Under the pieces are notes generated by a model, which did no database searches, had not been told where the DNA came from, and saw only the letters and a program-made list of their open reading frames with translations. The translations under genes were made by a program, and so were the position numbers. 64,000 bases of DNA from Bordetella genomosp. 2 (GTDB lineage: Bacteria > Pseudomonadota > Gammaproteobacteria > Burkholderiales > Burkholderiaceae_B). The DNA lies in the NCBI RefSeq assembly GCF_002261345.1, contig NZ_NEVT01000006.1, forward strand, positions 310,001 to 374,000, given 5' to 3'. This document shows, piece by piece, positions 54,158-61,689 of this stretch. How positions within the stretch are numbered: position 1 is the first letter of the stretch; every line of letters starts with the position of its first letter.

Positions 54158-54864
54158 GGAGCGTCTCCGGCGGCCGCCAGTTTATAGCCGCGGCCCCAGA
54201 CGGTCAGGATGCGGCGCGGCTCGGACGGGTCGTCCTCGATCTTGGTGCGCAGGCGGTTGATATGGGTATTGACCGTGTGCTCGTAGCCTTCGTGCTGGTA
54301 GCCCCAGACCTGGTTCAGCAGGTCCATGCGCGAGAAGACCTTGCCGGGATGCCGCGCGAAGAAATACAGCAGGTCGAATTCGCGCGGGGTGAGCTCGAGC
54401 GGCCGGCCATCCACGACCGCTTCGCGCGCCAGCGGGTCGATGGACAGGCCGGCCAGTTCGAGCCGGCCAGCCTCCAGGCGGACATTGCGCTCCAGCGCGT
54501 CGGCGCGGCGCAGCAGCGCCTTGATCCGCGCCACCAGCTCCAGCATGGAAAATGGCTTGGCCAGGTAGTCGTCCGCCCCGAGTTCGAGCCCCAGGATGCG
54601 GTGCACCTCGCTGGAGCGCGCGCTGGTGATGATGATGGGCGTGTAGCGGGCCATGGCGCGGGCCCGCTTGCAGATTTCCAGGCCGTCGATGCCGGGCAGC
54701 ATCAGGTCCAGCACCAGCGCGTCCCAGCGCCCGGCCTCCAGCTGGCGCAGGCCGTCCTCGCCGTCGGCGGCATGGGCCACGGTATAGCCCTCGTCGCGCA
54801 GGTGCGGGCGCAGGAGGTCCGCGATGTGGACATCGTCCTCGACGATCAGGATGCGTTTGGGCAT
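54154..54864 (-). CDS. OmpR-family response regulator
   Basis: A 236-residue regulator with an N-terminal receiver domain (acidic Asp10/Asp11, phospho-site Asp53 in LVLDLMLPG, Lys in YLAKPF) and a C-terminal winged helix (LTPREFDLLYFFARHPGKVFSR in part, YEHTVNTHINRLRTKI). It is encoded just left of the duplicated operon, divergently. The first ten bases of its coding end (54855-54864) are included in the repeat unit and recur at the duplication junction at 59692. Confidence 0.92.
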   Translation of the reverse strand: MPKRILIVEDDVHIADLLRPHLRDEGYTVAHAADGEDGLRQLEAGRWDALVLDLMLPGIDGLEICKRARAMARYTPIIITSARSSEVHRILGLELGADDYLAKPFSMLELVARIKALLRRADALERNVRLEAGRLELAGLSIDPLAREAVVDGRPLELTPREFDLLYFFARHPGKVFSRMDLLNQVWGYQHEGYEHTVNTHINRLRTKIEDDPSEPRRILTVWGRGYKLAAAGDAP

Positions 54865-54990
54865 GGCGTGGCGGGGCGTCTGGAGCCGGTTCAGTATCCG
54901 CTATTGTCGCCAATCGCGGCCGGCCAGTTATCACATTTAATTTAAGTTTGCGTGAGGACTTCGCCATGCGCGGCGGGCAAGAATCCCCGC
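54865..54990. promoter_or_regulatory. Divergent promoter region of the regulator and the repair operon (copy 1)
   Basis: This gap separates the response regulator from the cytochrome gene. A possible rightward promoter is TTGTCG (54904-54909), 18 bases, TTATCA (54928-54933). An AT-rich TTAATTTAA follows near 54936-54945. As the whole gap is inside the repeat, copy 2 has its own promoter at 59702-59827. OmpR-type binding sites are not recognisable by eye. Confidence 0.35.
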
Positions 54991-55623
54991 ATGGCTACTC
55001 CATCGACCCCGCTTCCCGGCGCCGCCGCGGCAAGCCGCAACCCCGCCGCGCATCCCGTCTGGGTGCGCGCCACCCACTGGGTGAATGCGCTGGCCGTGCT
55101 CATCATGACGGCCAGCGGCTGGCGCATCTACAACGCCGCGCCGCTGTTCGATTTCGTCTTCCCCGCCGGCATCACCCTGGGCGGCTGGCTGGGCGGCGCG
55201 CTGCAGTGGCATTTTGCCGGCATGTGGCTATTGGCCGGCAACGGCCTGCTCTACCTGGGATGCAGCCTGGCCAGCGGCCGGCTGGTCCGGCGCTTCTTCC
55301 CGCTGTCGGCGCGCGGCATCGCGGCCGACCTGGCCGCCGCGCTGCGCGGACGGCTGTCGCACGCCGATCCGCGCCGCTACAACCAGGTGCAGCGCGCGGC
55401 ATACCTGTTCGCGGTCATCGATCTTGTCGTCCTGGTGCTGTCCGGCCTGGTGCTCTGGAAGTCGGTGCAGTTCGAGACGCTGCGGACGCTGATGGGCGGC
55501 TATGAGGCGGCGCGCTACGTGCATTTCACCGCCATGGCCTTGCTGATGGGCTTCGTGGCCGTGCACCTGGCCATGGCGGCGCTGGTGCCGCGCACGCTCA
55601 TGACCATGATCCGTGGCCGCTGA
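54991..55623 (+). CDS. Cytochrome b561-type membrane subunit (copy 1)
   Basis: A 210-residue, four-helix cytochrome b of the DUF4405/Ni-Fe-hydrogenase cytochrome b group: PVWVRATHWVNALAVLIMTASGW holds the first heme-ligand His, and the last helices ARYVHFTAMALLMGFVAVHL hold two more. It would pass quinol electrons to the exported molybdoprotein encoded next. The ATG at 54991 is used; a GTG at 54952 would add 13 residues. Codon 144 is GAT (Asp) here and AAT (Asn) in copy 2. It overlaps the leader of the next gene closely. Confidence 0.85.
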   Translation: MATPSTPLPGAAAASRNPAAHPVWVRATHWVNALAVLIMTASGWRIYNAAPLFDFVFPAGITLGGWLGGALQWHFAGMWLLAGNGLLYLGCSLASGRLVRRFFPLSARGIAADLAAALRGRLSHADPRRYNQVQRAAYLFAVIDLVVLVLSGLVLWKSVQFETLRTLMGGYEAARYVHFTAMALLMGFVAVHLAMAALVPRTLMTMIRGR

Positions 55624-55633
55624 GGAGCCATGC

Positions 55634-56425
55634 ATGAAGATTCCCAAGCCTGTCGCGCTCTCCGCCCTGGACGGCCCGGCCATTCTGAAAGAAGCCCGCA
55701 AACTGCTGGCCCCGCGTATCCAGCAGCCCGCACGCAGGGCATTCCTGCAGCGCACGCTGACCCTGGGGGGGCTGGCCATGCTGACCGGCTGCAGTCTCAG
55801 CGACGACGACAGCGTTGAGCAGGCATTGACGGCCATCTCGCGCTTCAACGACCGCGTGCAGGCCGGGATCTTCGATCCGCACCAGCTGGCGCCCACCTAT
55901 CCGGAATCGATGATCACCCGCCCCTTTCCCTTCAATGCCTACTACGGCATCGAGCACGTGCCGCAAGTAGACGAAGCCTCGTTCCGGCTCGAGGTGACCG
56001 GGCTGGTGGCCGACAGACGCGCCTGGCGCCTGCAGGAACTGCGCGGCATGGCGCAGGTGGACCAGGTCACCCGCCACATTTGCGTGGAAGGCTGGAGCGC
56101 CATCGGCAAATGGGGCGGCGTGCGCTTCTCGGACTTCCTCGAGCGCGTGGGCGCCGACCGGCGGGCCAAGTATGTCGGGTTCAAGTGCGCCGACGACTAC
56201 TACACCAGCATCGACATGGCCACGGCGCTGCATCCGCAGACCCTCCTGGCGCTGACCTACGACGGCCGGACCCTGCCCGCCGAGTACGGTTTTCCCATGA
56301 AGCTGCGCATGCCGACCAAGCTTGGCTACAAGAACCCCAAGCACATCCAGGCGATTTTCGTGACCAACACCTACCCGGGCGGCTACTGGGAAGACCAGGG
56401 CTACAACTGGTTCGGCGGGAGCTAG
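55634..56425 (+). CDS. Exported sulfite-oxidase-fold molybdopterin oxidoreductase (YedY/MsrP-like, copy 1)
   Basis: A 263-residue protein. A twin-arginine motif RRAFLQ (Arg34-Arg35) and a lipobox LTGC (Cys53) make it a Tat-exported lipoprotein. The molybdenum-ligand Cys of the sulfite oxidase fold is Cys150 in HICVEGW, with KYVGFKCADDYYTSID and LPAEYGFPMKLRMP as further landmarks. TGAGGAG lies 6 bases before the ATG at 55634. With its cytochrome partner it resembles the YedY1-YedZ1 methionine sulfoxide reductase of Azospira; the neighbours (Met-rich peptide, MsrB, MsrA) support peptide or protein methionine repair over sulfite oxidation. Confidence 0.82.
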   Translation: MKIPKPVALSALDGPAILKEARKLLAPRIQQPARRAFLQRTLTLGGLAMLTGCSLSDDDSVEQALTAISRFNDRVQAGIFDPHQLAPTYPESMITRPFPFNAYYGIEHVPQVDEASFRLEVTGLVADRRAWRLQELRGMAQVDQVTRHICVEGWSAIGKWGGVRFSDFLERVGADRRAKYVGFKCADDYYTSIDMATALHPQTLLALTYDGRTLPAEYGFPMKLRMPTKLGYKNPKHIQAIFVTNTYPGGYWEDQGYNWFGGS

Positions 56426-56484
56426 GGCCGGTGCCAATGATTTTCCACCCGCGGCGCGGCCGCGACAACCACGAGGACCTCACC

Positions 56485-56790
56485 ATGAACAAGCTCTCCA
56501 CCTGCGTTTTCTCGATGTGCCTGGCGCTGGCCGCAGGCAGCGCGTTCGCCGCCGACCAGATGGCCAAGGACGGCATGGCCAAGGACGGCATGTCGAAAAG
56601 CTCGATGTCCCGCGACGGCATGGGCAAGCATGAGGGCATGTCGAAGGACGGCATGGCCAAGGATGGCATGTCGAAGAGTTCGATGTCCCGCGACGGAATG
56701 GGCAAGCATGACAGCATGTCGAAGGACGGGATGTCGAAAAACGGGATGCAAAAGGACTCCGGCATGTCGAAAGACGGCATGAAGAAATAA
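56485..56790 (+). CDS. Methionine-rich MXKDX-repeat periplasmic peptide (copy 1)
   Basis: A 101-residue protein with a Sec signal (cleavage near SAFA-ADQ, residue 22). The rest is nothing but pentapeptide-like units of the type MxKDG, with 15 Met in about 79 residues and many Lys and Asp. The segment at residues 31-49 recurs at 57-75 (period 26 residues, 78 bp; DNA 56575-56631 and 56653-56709). It matches the pentapeptide MXKDX repeat family, and in role the MrpX peptide of Azospira, whose methionines quench hypochlorite and are re-reduced by YedY1. Confidence 0.85.
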   Translation: MNKLSTCVFSMCLALAAGSAFAADQMAKDGMAKDGMSKSSMSRDGMGKHEGMSKDGMAKDGMSKSSMSRDGMGKHDSMSKDGMSKNGMQKDSGMSKDGMKK

Positions 56791-56852
56791 TCGCCACCTT
56801 GCCGGCGGGGTCGCTCCGGTACGGGAGCCCGCCGCCCCATGCGGAGCACACT

Positions 56853-57386
56853 ATGAAACCGACCCGTAGATCATTCCTGGCCGCCGGCGGCGGCGCCGCG
56901 CTGGCGAGCCTGCTGGGCGTCCTGGCTGGCGCGCGCCACGGCGCGGCGCAAGCAGCGCCCGCCGACTTCCCTCTGGTCCGCAGCGACGCGCAATGGCGCG
57001 CCCTGCTCACGCCCGAGCAGTACCGCATCCTGCGCCAGGCAGGCACCGAACGGCCCTATTCCAGCCCGCTGGACCACGAGCACCGGGCCGGCACGTACGC
57101 CTGCGCCGGTTGCGGGCAGGCGCTGTTCTCGTCCGACACCAAGTTCGACAGCGGCACTGGCTGGCCCAGTTTCTGGCAAGCCCTGCCGCACGCCGTCGGC
57201 ACGGCCGGCGACCGCAGCTACGGCATGGTCCGCACTTCGGTGCATTGCGCGCACTGCGGCGGCCACCTCGGCCACGTGTTCGACGACGGGCCGCCGCCAA
57301 CCGGGCTGCGCTACTGCATGAACGGCGCGGCAATGCAGTTCGCGCCGTCGGCATCGCCGGCCGCCCCGACCAGGAGCCCGTCATGA
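56853..57386 (+). CDS. msrB: Exported peptide-methionine (R)-S-oxide reductase (copy 1)
   Basis: A 177-residue MsrB. The N-terminus MKPTRRSFLAAGGG is a Tat signal, so the enzyme acts in the periplasm. Zinc Cys pairs are Cys84/Cys87 (CAGC) and Cys132/Cys135 (CAHC); the catalytic nucleophile is Cys155 in RYCMNG. GGAG lies before the ATG at 56853. It overlaps msrA by 4 bases. Confidence 0.92.
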   Translation: MKPTRRSFLAAGGGAALASLLGVLAGARHGAAQAAPADFPLVRSDAQWRALLTPEQYRILRQAGTERPYSSPLDHEHRAGTYACAGCGQALFSSDTKFDSGTGWPSFWQALPHAVGTAGDRSYGMVRTSVHCAHCGGHLGHVFDDGPPPTGLRYCMNGAAMQFAPSASPAAPTRSPS

Positions 57387-58120
57387 AGAAAACCCGCAAT
57401 TCGGCGCCGCCGGCCGCCCCGGGCCGCCGCACCGCCTGCCTGCGGCTGGCCGGCGCCGGGCTGCTGGCCATGGCCGGCTGGCTCGCCATCCAGCCAGCCG
57501 GGCGCGCGGCCGATGCCGTCTTCGAGATCCCGCCGCCGGCCCGCGACGTCCCCGCCGCGGGCGGCATGGCCACGGCCGTGCTTGCGGGCGGCTGCTTCTG
57601 GGGCGTGCAGGCGGTGTTCCAGCACGTCGAAGGAGTCCGCGAGGCACTCTCGGGCTACGCCGGCGGCAGCGCCGCCACCGCCGACTACGAGACGGTCAGC
57701 GGCGGGCGTTCGGGGCATGCCGAGGCGGTACGCATCACCTACGACCCGGCCCGCGTCAGCTATGGGAAGCTGCTGCAAATCTACTTCTCGGTGGTCCACG
57801 ACCCGACCCAGCGCAACCGCCAGGGCCCCGACGTGGGGCCGCAGTACCGCTCGGCCATCTTCCCGGCCGACGCGGCGCAGCGCCAGGTCGCGGAAGCCTA
57901 CATCGCGCAGCTCGACCGCTCCGGCGCCTATCCCGGCCCGCTGGCCACGACAATAGAGACGCTGCAAGGCTTTTATCCGGCGGAGGACTACCACCAGGAT
58001 TACCTGGCGCGGCATCCGGACAGCCCATACATCATCGTCAACGATCAACCCAAGGTCGACAACCTGGCCCGCGCCTACAGCGCCTACTATCGCGCCCGAC
58101 CGGCGCTGGTGCGCCCCTGA
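57383..58120 (+). CDS. msrA: Exported peptide-methionine (S)-S-oxide reductase (copy 1)
   Basis: A 245-residue MsrA with the catalytic motif GGCFWG (Cys71) and YETVSGGRSGHAEAV, FFSVVHDPTQRNRQGPDVG-type stretches. A hydrophobic leader (CLRLAGAGLLAMAGWLAI) preceded by Arg-Arg suggests export, by Tat or Sec, or a membrane anchor. C-terminal Cys residues of the usual resolving type are absent, so it may use an external reductant. Its ATG overlaps the msrB stop. Confidence 0.9.
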   Translation: MKKTRNSAPPAAPGRRTACLRLAGAGLLAMAGWLAIQPAGRAADAVFEIPPPARDVPAAGGMATAVLAGGCFWGVQAVFQHVEGVREALSGYAGGSAATADYETVSGGRSGHAEAVRITYDPARVSYGKLLQIYFSVVHDPTQRNRQGPDVGPQYRSAIFPADAAQRQVAEAYIAQLDRSGAYPGPLATTIETLQGFYPAEDYHQDYLARHPDSPYIIVNDQPKVDNLARAYSAYYRARPALVRP

Positions 58121-58184
58121 CGCCGGCGCCGACCGCTTGACGCTGCCCGCCGGGCGGGCATAACCTCGGAGTCGGCTCCAGGTT

Positions 58185-58780
58185 ATGGAAGGAAACTTGT
58201 CCACCACATCGGCGGTGCATCATTGGGTAGGCGTCCTGCTGGCGGCGGGCGAAGGCGCGCGCTACCTCGCCGCGCGGCGCGCCCTGCGCGGTGCCGCCAA
58301 CAAGCTGCTGGCCTGCCCGACACGATCGCCGTGGTCGCCAATCGCCCGCCCGAGCTGCCGGCCCTGCTCGCGCGCCTGGGGTGCTCCATCCTGACGGCGC
58401 CGCCCGCGCCGCGCGGCATGGGCGTATCGCTCGCCGCCGCGGCCCGCCACCTGCTCGATCGCCCCGCTCCCGGCGGCCAGTTGCCCGGCTGCGTCGTGGC
58501 CCTGGCCGACATGCCATGGCTGCGCCCCGACACCCTGCGCCGGCTGCTGGACCACGCCGCCGGCGATCGCATCGTCGCGCCGTTGTACGACGGCCGGCGC
58601 GGCCACCCGGTGGTATTCGGCGGGCAATACCTGGCCGAACTGGCCGAGCTCGACGGCGATGTCGGGGCCCGCGCCCTGCTGGCGCGCCACGGCGTACTGG
58701 AAATCGATTGCGACGATGCCGGCGTGCTGCGCGACATCGACGTTCCGCAAGATCTGCACAGAGGAAACCCAAGCTCATGA
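58185..58780 (+). pseudogene. MobA/MocA-type molybdenum-cofactor nucleotidyltransferase, broken (copy 1)
   Basis: The frame from ATG 58185 reads VGVLLAAGEGARYLAARRAL...AANKLLA, the NTP-binding start of MobA/MocA cytidylyl/guanylyltransferases, then goes off. The rest of the protein (LPDTIAVVANRPPELPALL to VPQDLHRGNPSS) is in a frame shifted by two, joining near 58315-58322. The segment normally between NKLLA and LPDTIAVV is missing, so an internal deletion with frameshift is the likely cause. The same break is in copy 2. Its stop overlaps the xdhC ATG. The intact protein would mature molybdenum cofactor for an exported molybdoenzyme. Confidence 0.78.
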
Positions 58781-60342
58781 ATCCGCTCGACATGGATGTA
58801 CTGCGCCAGGCGCGCGACTGGGTCGCTGCCGGGCATACCGTGCACCTGGCCACCGTGGCCCAGACCTGGGGCTCGGCGCCGCGCCAGGCCGGCGCGTTGA
58901 TGGCCCTGCGCGGCGACGGCCGCATGGTCGGCTCGGTGTCCGGCGGCTGTGTCGAGGACGACCTGATCGCGCGCGCCCGGGCCGGCTCCCTGCCCGCCCG
59001 CCCGGACCGCGTCACCTACGGCGTGACCGGCGACGAGGCGGCCCGCTTCGGCCTGCCCTGCGGGGGCACGCTGCGCCTGGTGGTCGAGCCGCTGCAAGGC
59101 ACCCAATGGCTGGACGCCGTGCTGGCGGACATCGGCCAGCAGCGCCTGGTGGCGCGCACGCTCGACCTGCAATCCGGCGCCTGTACGCTGGCGCCGGCCA
59201 GCCCGGCGGACGGCCCGGACTTCGACGGCCGCGTGCTGCGCTCGGTATACGGCCCGCAGTGGCGGCTGCTGATCATCGGCGCCAACCAGACCGCCCGGGC
59301 GCTGTGCGGCATCGCCGCGATGCTCGATTTCCGCGTGCTGGTGTGCGACCCGCGCGAAGAGCTGTACGCGGGCTGGGACGCGCCCCATGGCACGCTGATC
59401 ACCAGCATGCCGGACGATGCCGTGCTGGAGATCGGCGTGGACGAGCGCACGGCCATCGTCGCCCTCACCCACGATCCCAAGCTCGACGACATGGCGCTGC
59501 TGGAGGCCCTGAAGTCGCCCGCCTTCTACGTGGGCGCGCTGGGCTCGCGTCCCAACCAGGCCAAGCGGCGCGAGCGGCTGCGCCAGTTCGACCTGGACGA
59601 TGCCCAGATAGCGCGACTGCACGGCCCGGTCGGCCTGCGCATCGCCAGCCGCACGCCGGCGGAAATCGCCGTGGCGGTGGCCGCCGAACTGGTTTGGGCA
59701 TGGCGTGGCGGGGCGTCTGGAGCCGGTTCAGTATCCGCTATTGTCGCCAATCGCGGCCGGCCAGTTATCACATTTAATTTAAGTTTGCGTGAGGACTTCG
59801 CCATGCGCGGCGGGCAAGAATCCCCGCATGGCTACTCCATCGACCCCGCTTCCCGGCGCCGCCGCGGCAAGCCGCAACCCCGCCGCGCATCCCGTCTGGG
59901 TGCGCGCCACCCACTGGGTGAATGCGCTGGCCGTGCTCATCATGACGGCCAGCGGCTGGCGCATCTACAACGCCGCGCCGCTGTTCGATTTCGTCTTCCC
60001 CGCCGGCATCACCCTGGGCGGCTGGCTGGGCGGCGCGCTGCAGTGGCATTTTGCCGGCATGTGGCTATTGGCCGGCAACGGCCTGCTCTACCTGGGATGC
60101 AGCCTGGCCAGCGGCCGGCTGGTCCGGCGCTTCTTCCCGCTGTCGGCGCGCGGCATCGCGGCCGACCTGGCCGCCGCGCTGCGCGGACGGCTGTCGCACG
60201 CCGATCCGCGCCGCTACAACCAGGTGCAGCGCGCGGCATACCTGTTCGCGGTCATCAATCTTGTCGTCCTGGTGCTGTCCGGCCTGGTGCTCTGGAAGTC
60301 GGTGCAGTTCGAGACGCTGCGGACGCTGATGGGCGGCTATGA
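58777..60342 (+). CDS. XdhC/CoxI-family protein, 3' end fused to the start of repeat copy 2
   Basis: Residues 1-305 are an XdhC-family protein: VAQTWGSAPRQAGALMAL, GSVSGGCVEDDL, and the Rossmann part LLIIGANQTARALCGIAAML...VCDPRE, ending YVGALGSRPNQAKRRERL. XdhC proteins bind molybdenum cofactor and insert it in sulfurated form into molybdoenzymes. At about 59692 the frame crosses the duplication junction and runs on for 216 residues out of frame through the promoter and cytochrome gene of copy 2. The family is about 300-330 residues, so only a short native tail is lost; function may be kept or impaired. Confidence 0.8.
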   Translation: MNPLDMDVLRQARDWVAAGHTVHLATVAQTWGSAPRQAGALMALRGDGRMVGSVSGGCVEDDLIARARAGSLPARPDRVTYGVTGDEAARFGLPCGGTLRLVVEPLQGTQWLDAVLADIGQQRLVARTLDLQSGACTLAPASPADGPDFDGRVLRSVYGPQWRLLIIGANQTARALCGIAAMLDFRVLVCDPREELYAGWDAPHGTLITSMPDDAVLEIGVDERTAIVALTHDPKLDDMALLEALKSPAFYVGALGSRPNQAKRRERLRQFDLDDAQIARLHGPVGLRIASRTPAEIAVAVAAELVWAWRGGASGAGSVSAIVANRGRPVITFNLSLREDFAMRGGQESPHGYSIDPASRRRRGKPQPRRASRLGARHPLGECAGRAHHDGQRLAHLQRRAAVRFRLPRRHHPGRLAGRRAAVAFCRHVAIGRQRPALPGMQPGQRPAGPALLPAVGARHRGRPGRRAARTAVARRSAPLQPGAARGIPVRGHQSCRPGAVRPGALEVGAVRDAADADGRL

Positions 60343-60460
60343 GGCGGCGCGCTACGTGCATTTCACCGCCATGGCCTTGCTGATGGGCTTCGTGGCCGTG
60401 CACCTGGCCATGGCGGCGCTGGTGCCGCGCACGCTCATGACCATGATCCGTGGCCGCTGA
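59828..60460 (+). CDS. Cytochrome b561-type membrane subunit (copy 2)
   Basis: It is identical to the 54991-55623 gene except for A60257, which changes Asp144 to Asn at the entry of the third helix (FAVIN in place of FAVID). Its promoter region is duplicated with it, but transcription from copy 1 may also read in, since no terminator lies at the junction. Confidence 0.85.
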   Translation: MATPSTPLPGAAAASRNPAAHPVWVRATHWVNALAVLIMTASGWRIYNAAPLFDFVFPAGITLGGWLGGALQWHFAGMWLLAGNGLLYLGCSLASGRLVRRFFPLSARGIAADLAAALRGRLSHADPRRYNQVQRAAYLFAVINLVVLVLSGLVLWKSVQFETLRTLMGGYEAARYVHFTAMALLMGFVAVHLAMAALVPRTLMTMIRGR

Positions 60461-60470
60461 GGAGCCATGC

Positions 60471-61262
60471 ATGAAGATTCCCAAGCCTGTCGCGCTCTCC
60501 GCCCTGGACGGCCCGGCCATTCTGAAAGAAGCCCGCAAACTGCTGGCCCCGCGTATCCAGCAGCCCGCACGCAGGGCATTCCTGCAGCGCACGCTGACCC
60601 TGGGGGGGCTGGCCATGCTGACCGGCTGCAGTCTCAGCGACGACGACAGCGTTGAGCAGGCATTGACGGCCATCTCGCGCTTCAACGACCGCGTGCAGGC
60701 CGGGATCTTCGATCCGCACCAGCTGGCGCCCACCTATCCGGAATCGATGATCACCCGCCCCTTTCCCTTCAATGCCTACTACGGCATCGAGCACGTGCCG
60801 CAAGTAGACGAAGCCTCGTTCCGGCTCGAGGTGACCGGGCTGGTGGCCGACAGACGCGCCTGGCGCCTGCAGGAACTGCGCGGCATGGCGCAGGTGGACC
60901 AGGTCACCCGCCACATTTGCGTGGAAGGCTGGAGCGCCATCGGCAAATGGGGCGGCGTGCGCTTCTCGGACTTCCTCGAGCGCGTGGGCGCCGACCGGCG
61001 GGCCAAGTATGTCGGGTTCAAGTGCGCCGACGACTACTACACCAGCATCGACATGGCCACGGCGCTGCATCCGCAGACCCTCCTGGCGCTGACCTACGAC
61101 GGCCGGACCCTGCCCGCCGAGTACGGTTTTCCCATGAAGCTGCGCATGCCGACCAAGCTTGGCTACAAGAACCCCAAGCACATCCAGGCGATTTTCGTGA
61201 CCAACACCTACCCGGGCGGCTACTGGGAAGACCAGGGCTACAACTGGTTCGGCGGGAGCTAG
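60471..61262 (+). CDS. Exported sulfite-oxidase-fold molybdopterin oxidoreductase (copy 2)
   Basis: The protein is identical to the 55634-56425 product, with the same Tat motif, lipobox Cys53 and molybdenum-ligand Cys150. The upstream Shine-Dalgarno is also duplicated. Confidence 0.82.
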   Translation: MKIPKPVALSALDGPAILKEARKLLAPRIQQPARRAFLQRTLTLGGLAMLTGCSLSDDDSVEQALTAISRFNDRVQAGIFDPHQLAPTYPESMITRPFPFNAYYGIEHVPQVDEASFRLEVTGLVADRRAWRLQELRGMAQVDQVTRHICVEGWSAIGKWGGVRFSDFLERVGADRRAKYVGFKCADDYYTSIDMATALHPQTLLALTYDGRTLPAEYGFPMKLRMPTKLGYKNPKHIQAIFVTNTYPGGYWEDQGYNWFGGS

Positions 61263-61321
61263 GGCCGGTGCCAATGATTTTCCACCCGCGGCGCGGCCGC
61301 GACAACCACGAGGACCTCACC

Positions 61322-61627
61322 ATGAACAAGCTCTCCACCTGCGTTTTCTCGATGTGCCTGGCGCTGGCCGCAGGCAGCGCGTTCGCCGCCGACCAGATGG
61401 CCAAGGACGGCATGGCCAAGGACGGCATGTCGAAAAGCTCGATGTCCCGCGACGGCATGGGCAAGCATGAGGGCATGTCGAAGGACGGCATGGCCAAGGA
61501 TGGCATGTCGAAGAGTTCGATGTCCCGCGACGGAATGGGCAAGCATGACAGCATGTCGAAGGACGGGATGTCGAAAAACGGGATGCAAAAGGACTCCGGC
61601 ATGTCGAAAGACGGCATGAAGAAATAA
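61322..61627 (+). CDS. Methionine-rich MXKDX-repeat periplasmic peptide (copy 2)
   Basis: The 101-residue protein is identical to copy 1, with the same 15 methionines in the mature part and the same number of internal units. Confidence 0.85.
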   Translation: MNKLSTCVFSMCLALAAGSAFAADQMAKDGMAKDGMSKSSMSRDGMGKHEGMSKDGMAKDGMSKSSMSRDGMGKHDSMSKDGMSKNGMQKDSGMSKDGMKK

Positions 61628-61689
61628 TCGCCACCTTGCCGGCGGGGTCGCTCCGGTACGGGAGCCCGCCGCCCCATGCGGAGCACACT

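Larger units (their letters stand above)
54855..59691 (+). repeat. Tandem duplication, copy 1 (4,837-bp unit)
   Basis: Sequence from 54855 recurs from 59692 with a constant offset of 4,837 bp. Left of the boundary the copies differ (C54854 versus G59691), so the shared sequence starts at the G of GTTTGGGCATGG. The unit runs from the first codons of the response regulator, through the whole cytochrome-molybdoprotein-peptide-MsrB-MsrA-pseudogene set, to near the end of xdhC. I found one difference between copies by comparing lines and translations: G55420 versus A60257. Confidence 0.93.

Noticed and set aside
55634-56425. Reading the molybdoprotein as the sulfite dehydrogenase of the sulfonate pathway
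   Set aside because: The fold is compatible, but its operon partners are a Met-rich peptide and two methionine sulfoxide reductases, and it is 4 kb and several promoters away from xsc; methionine repair fits better. An assay could still reverse this.
56181-56849. Reverse-strand repetitive protein (FDMPS-type units) opposite the Met-rich gene and its copy at 61018-61686
   Set aside because: It is the antisense reading of the MXKDX repeat; no Shine-Dalgarno or signal, while the sense gene has both.
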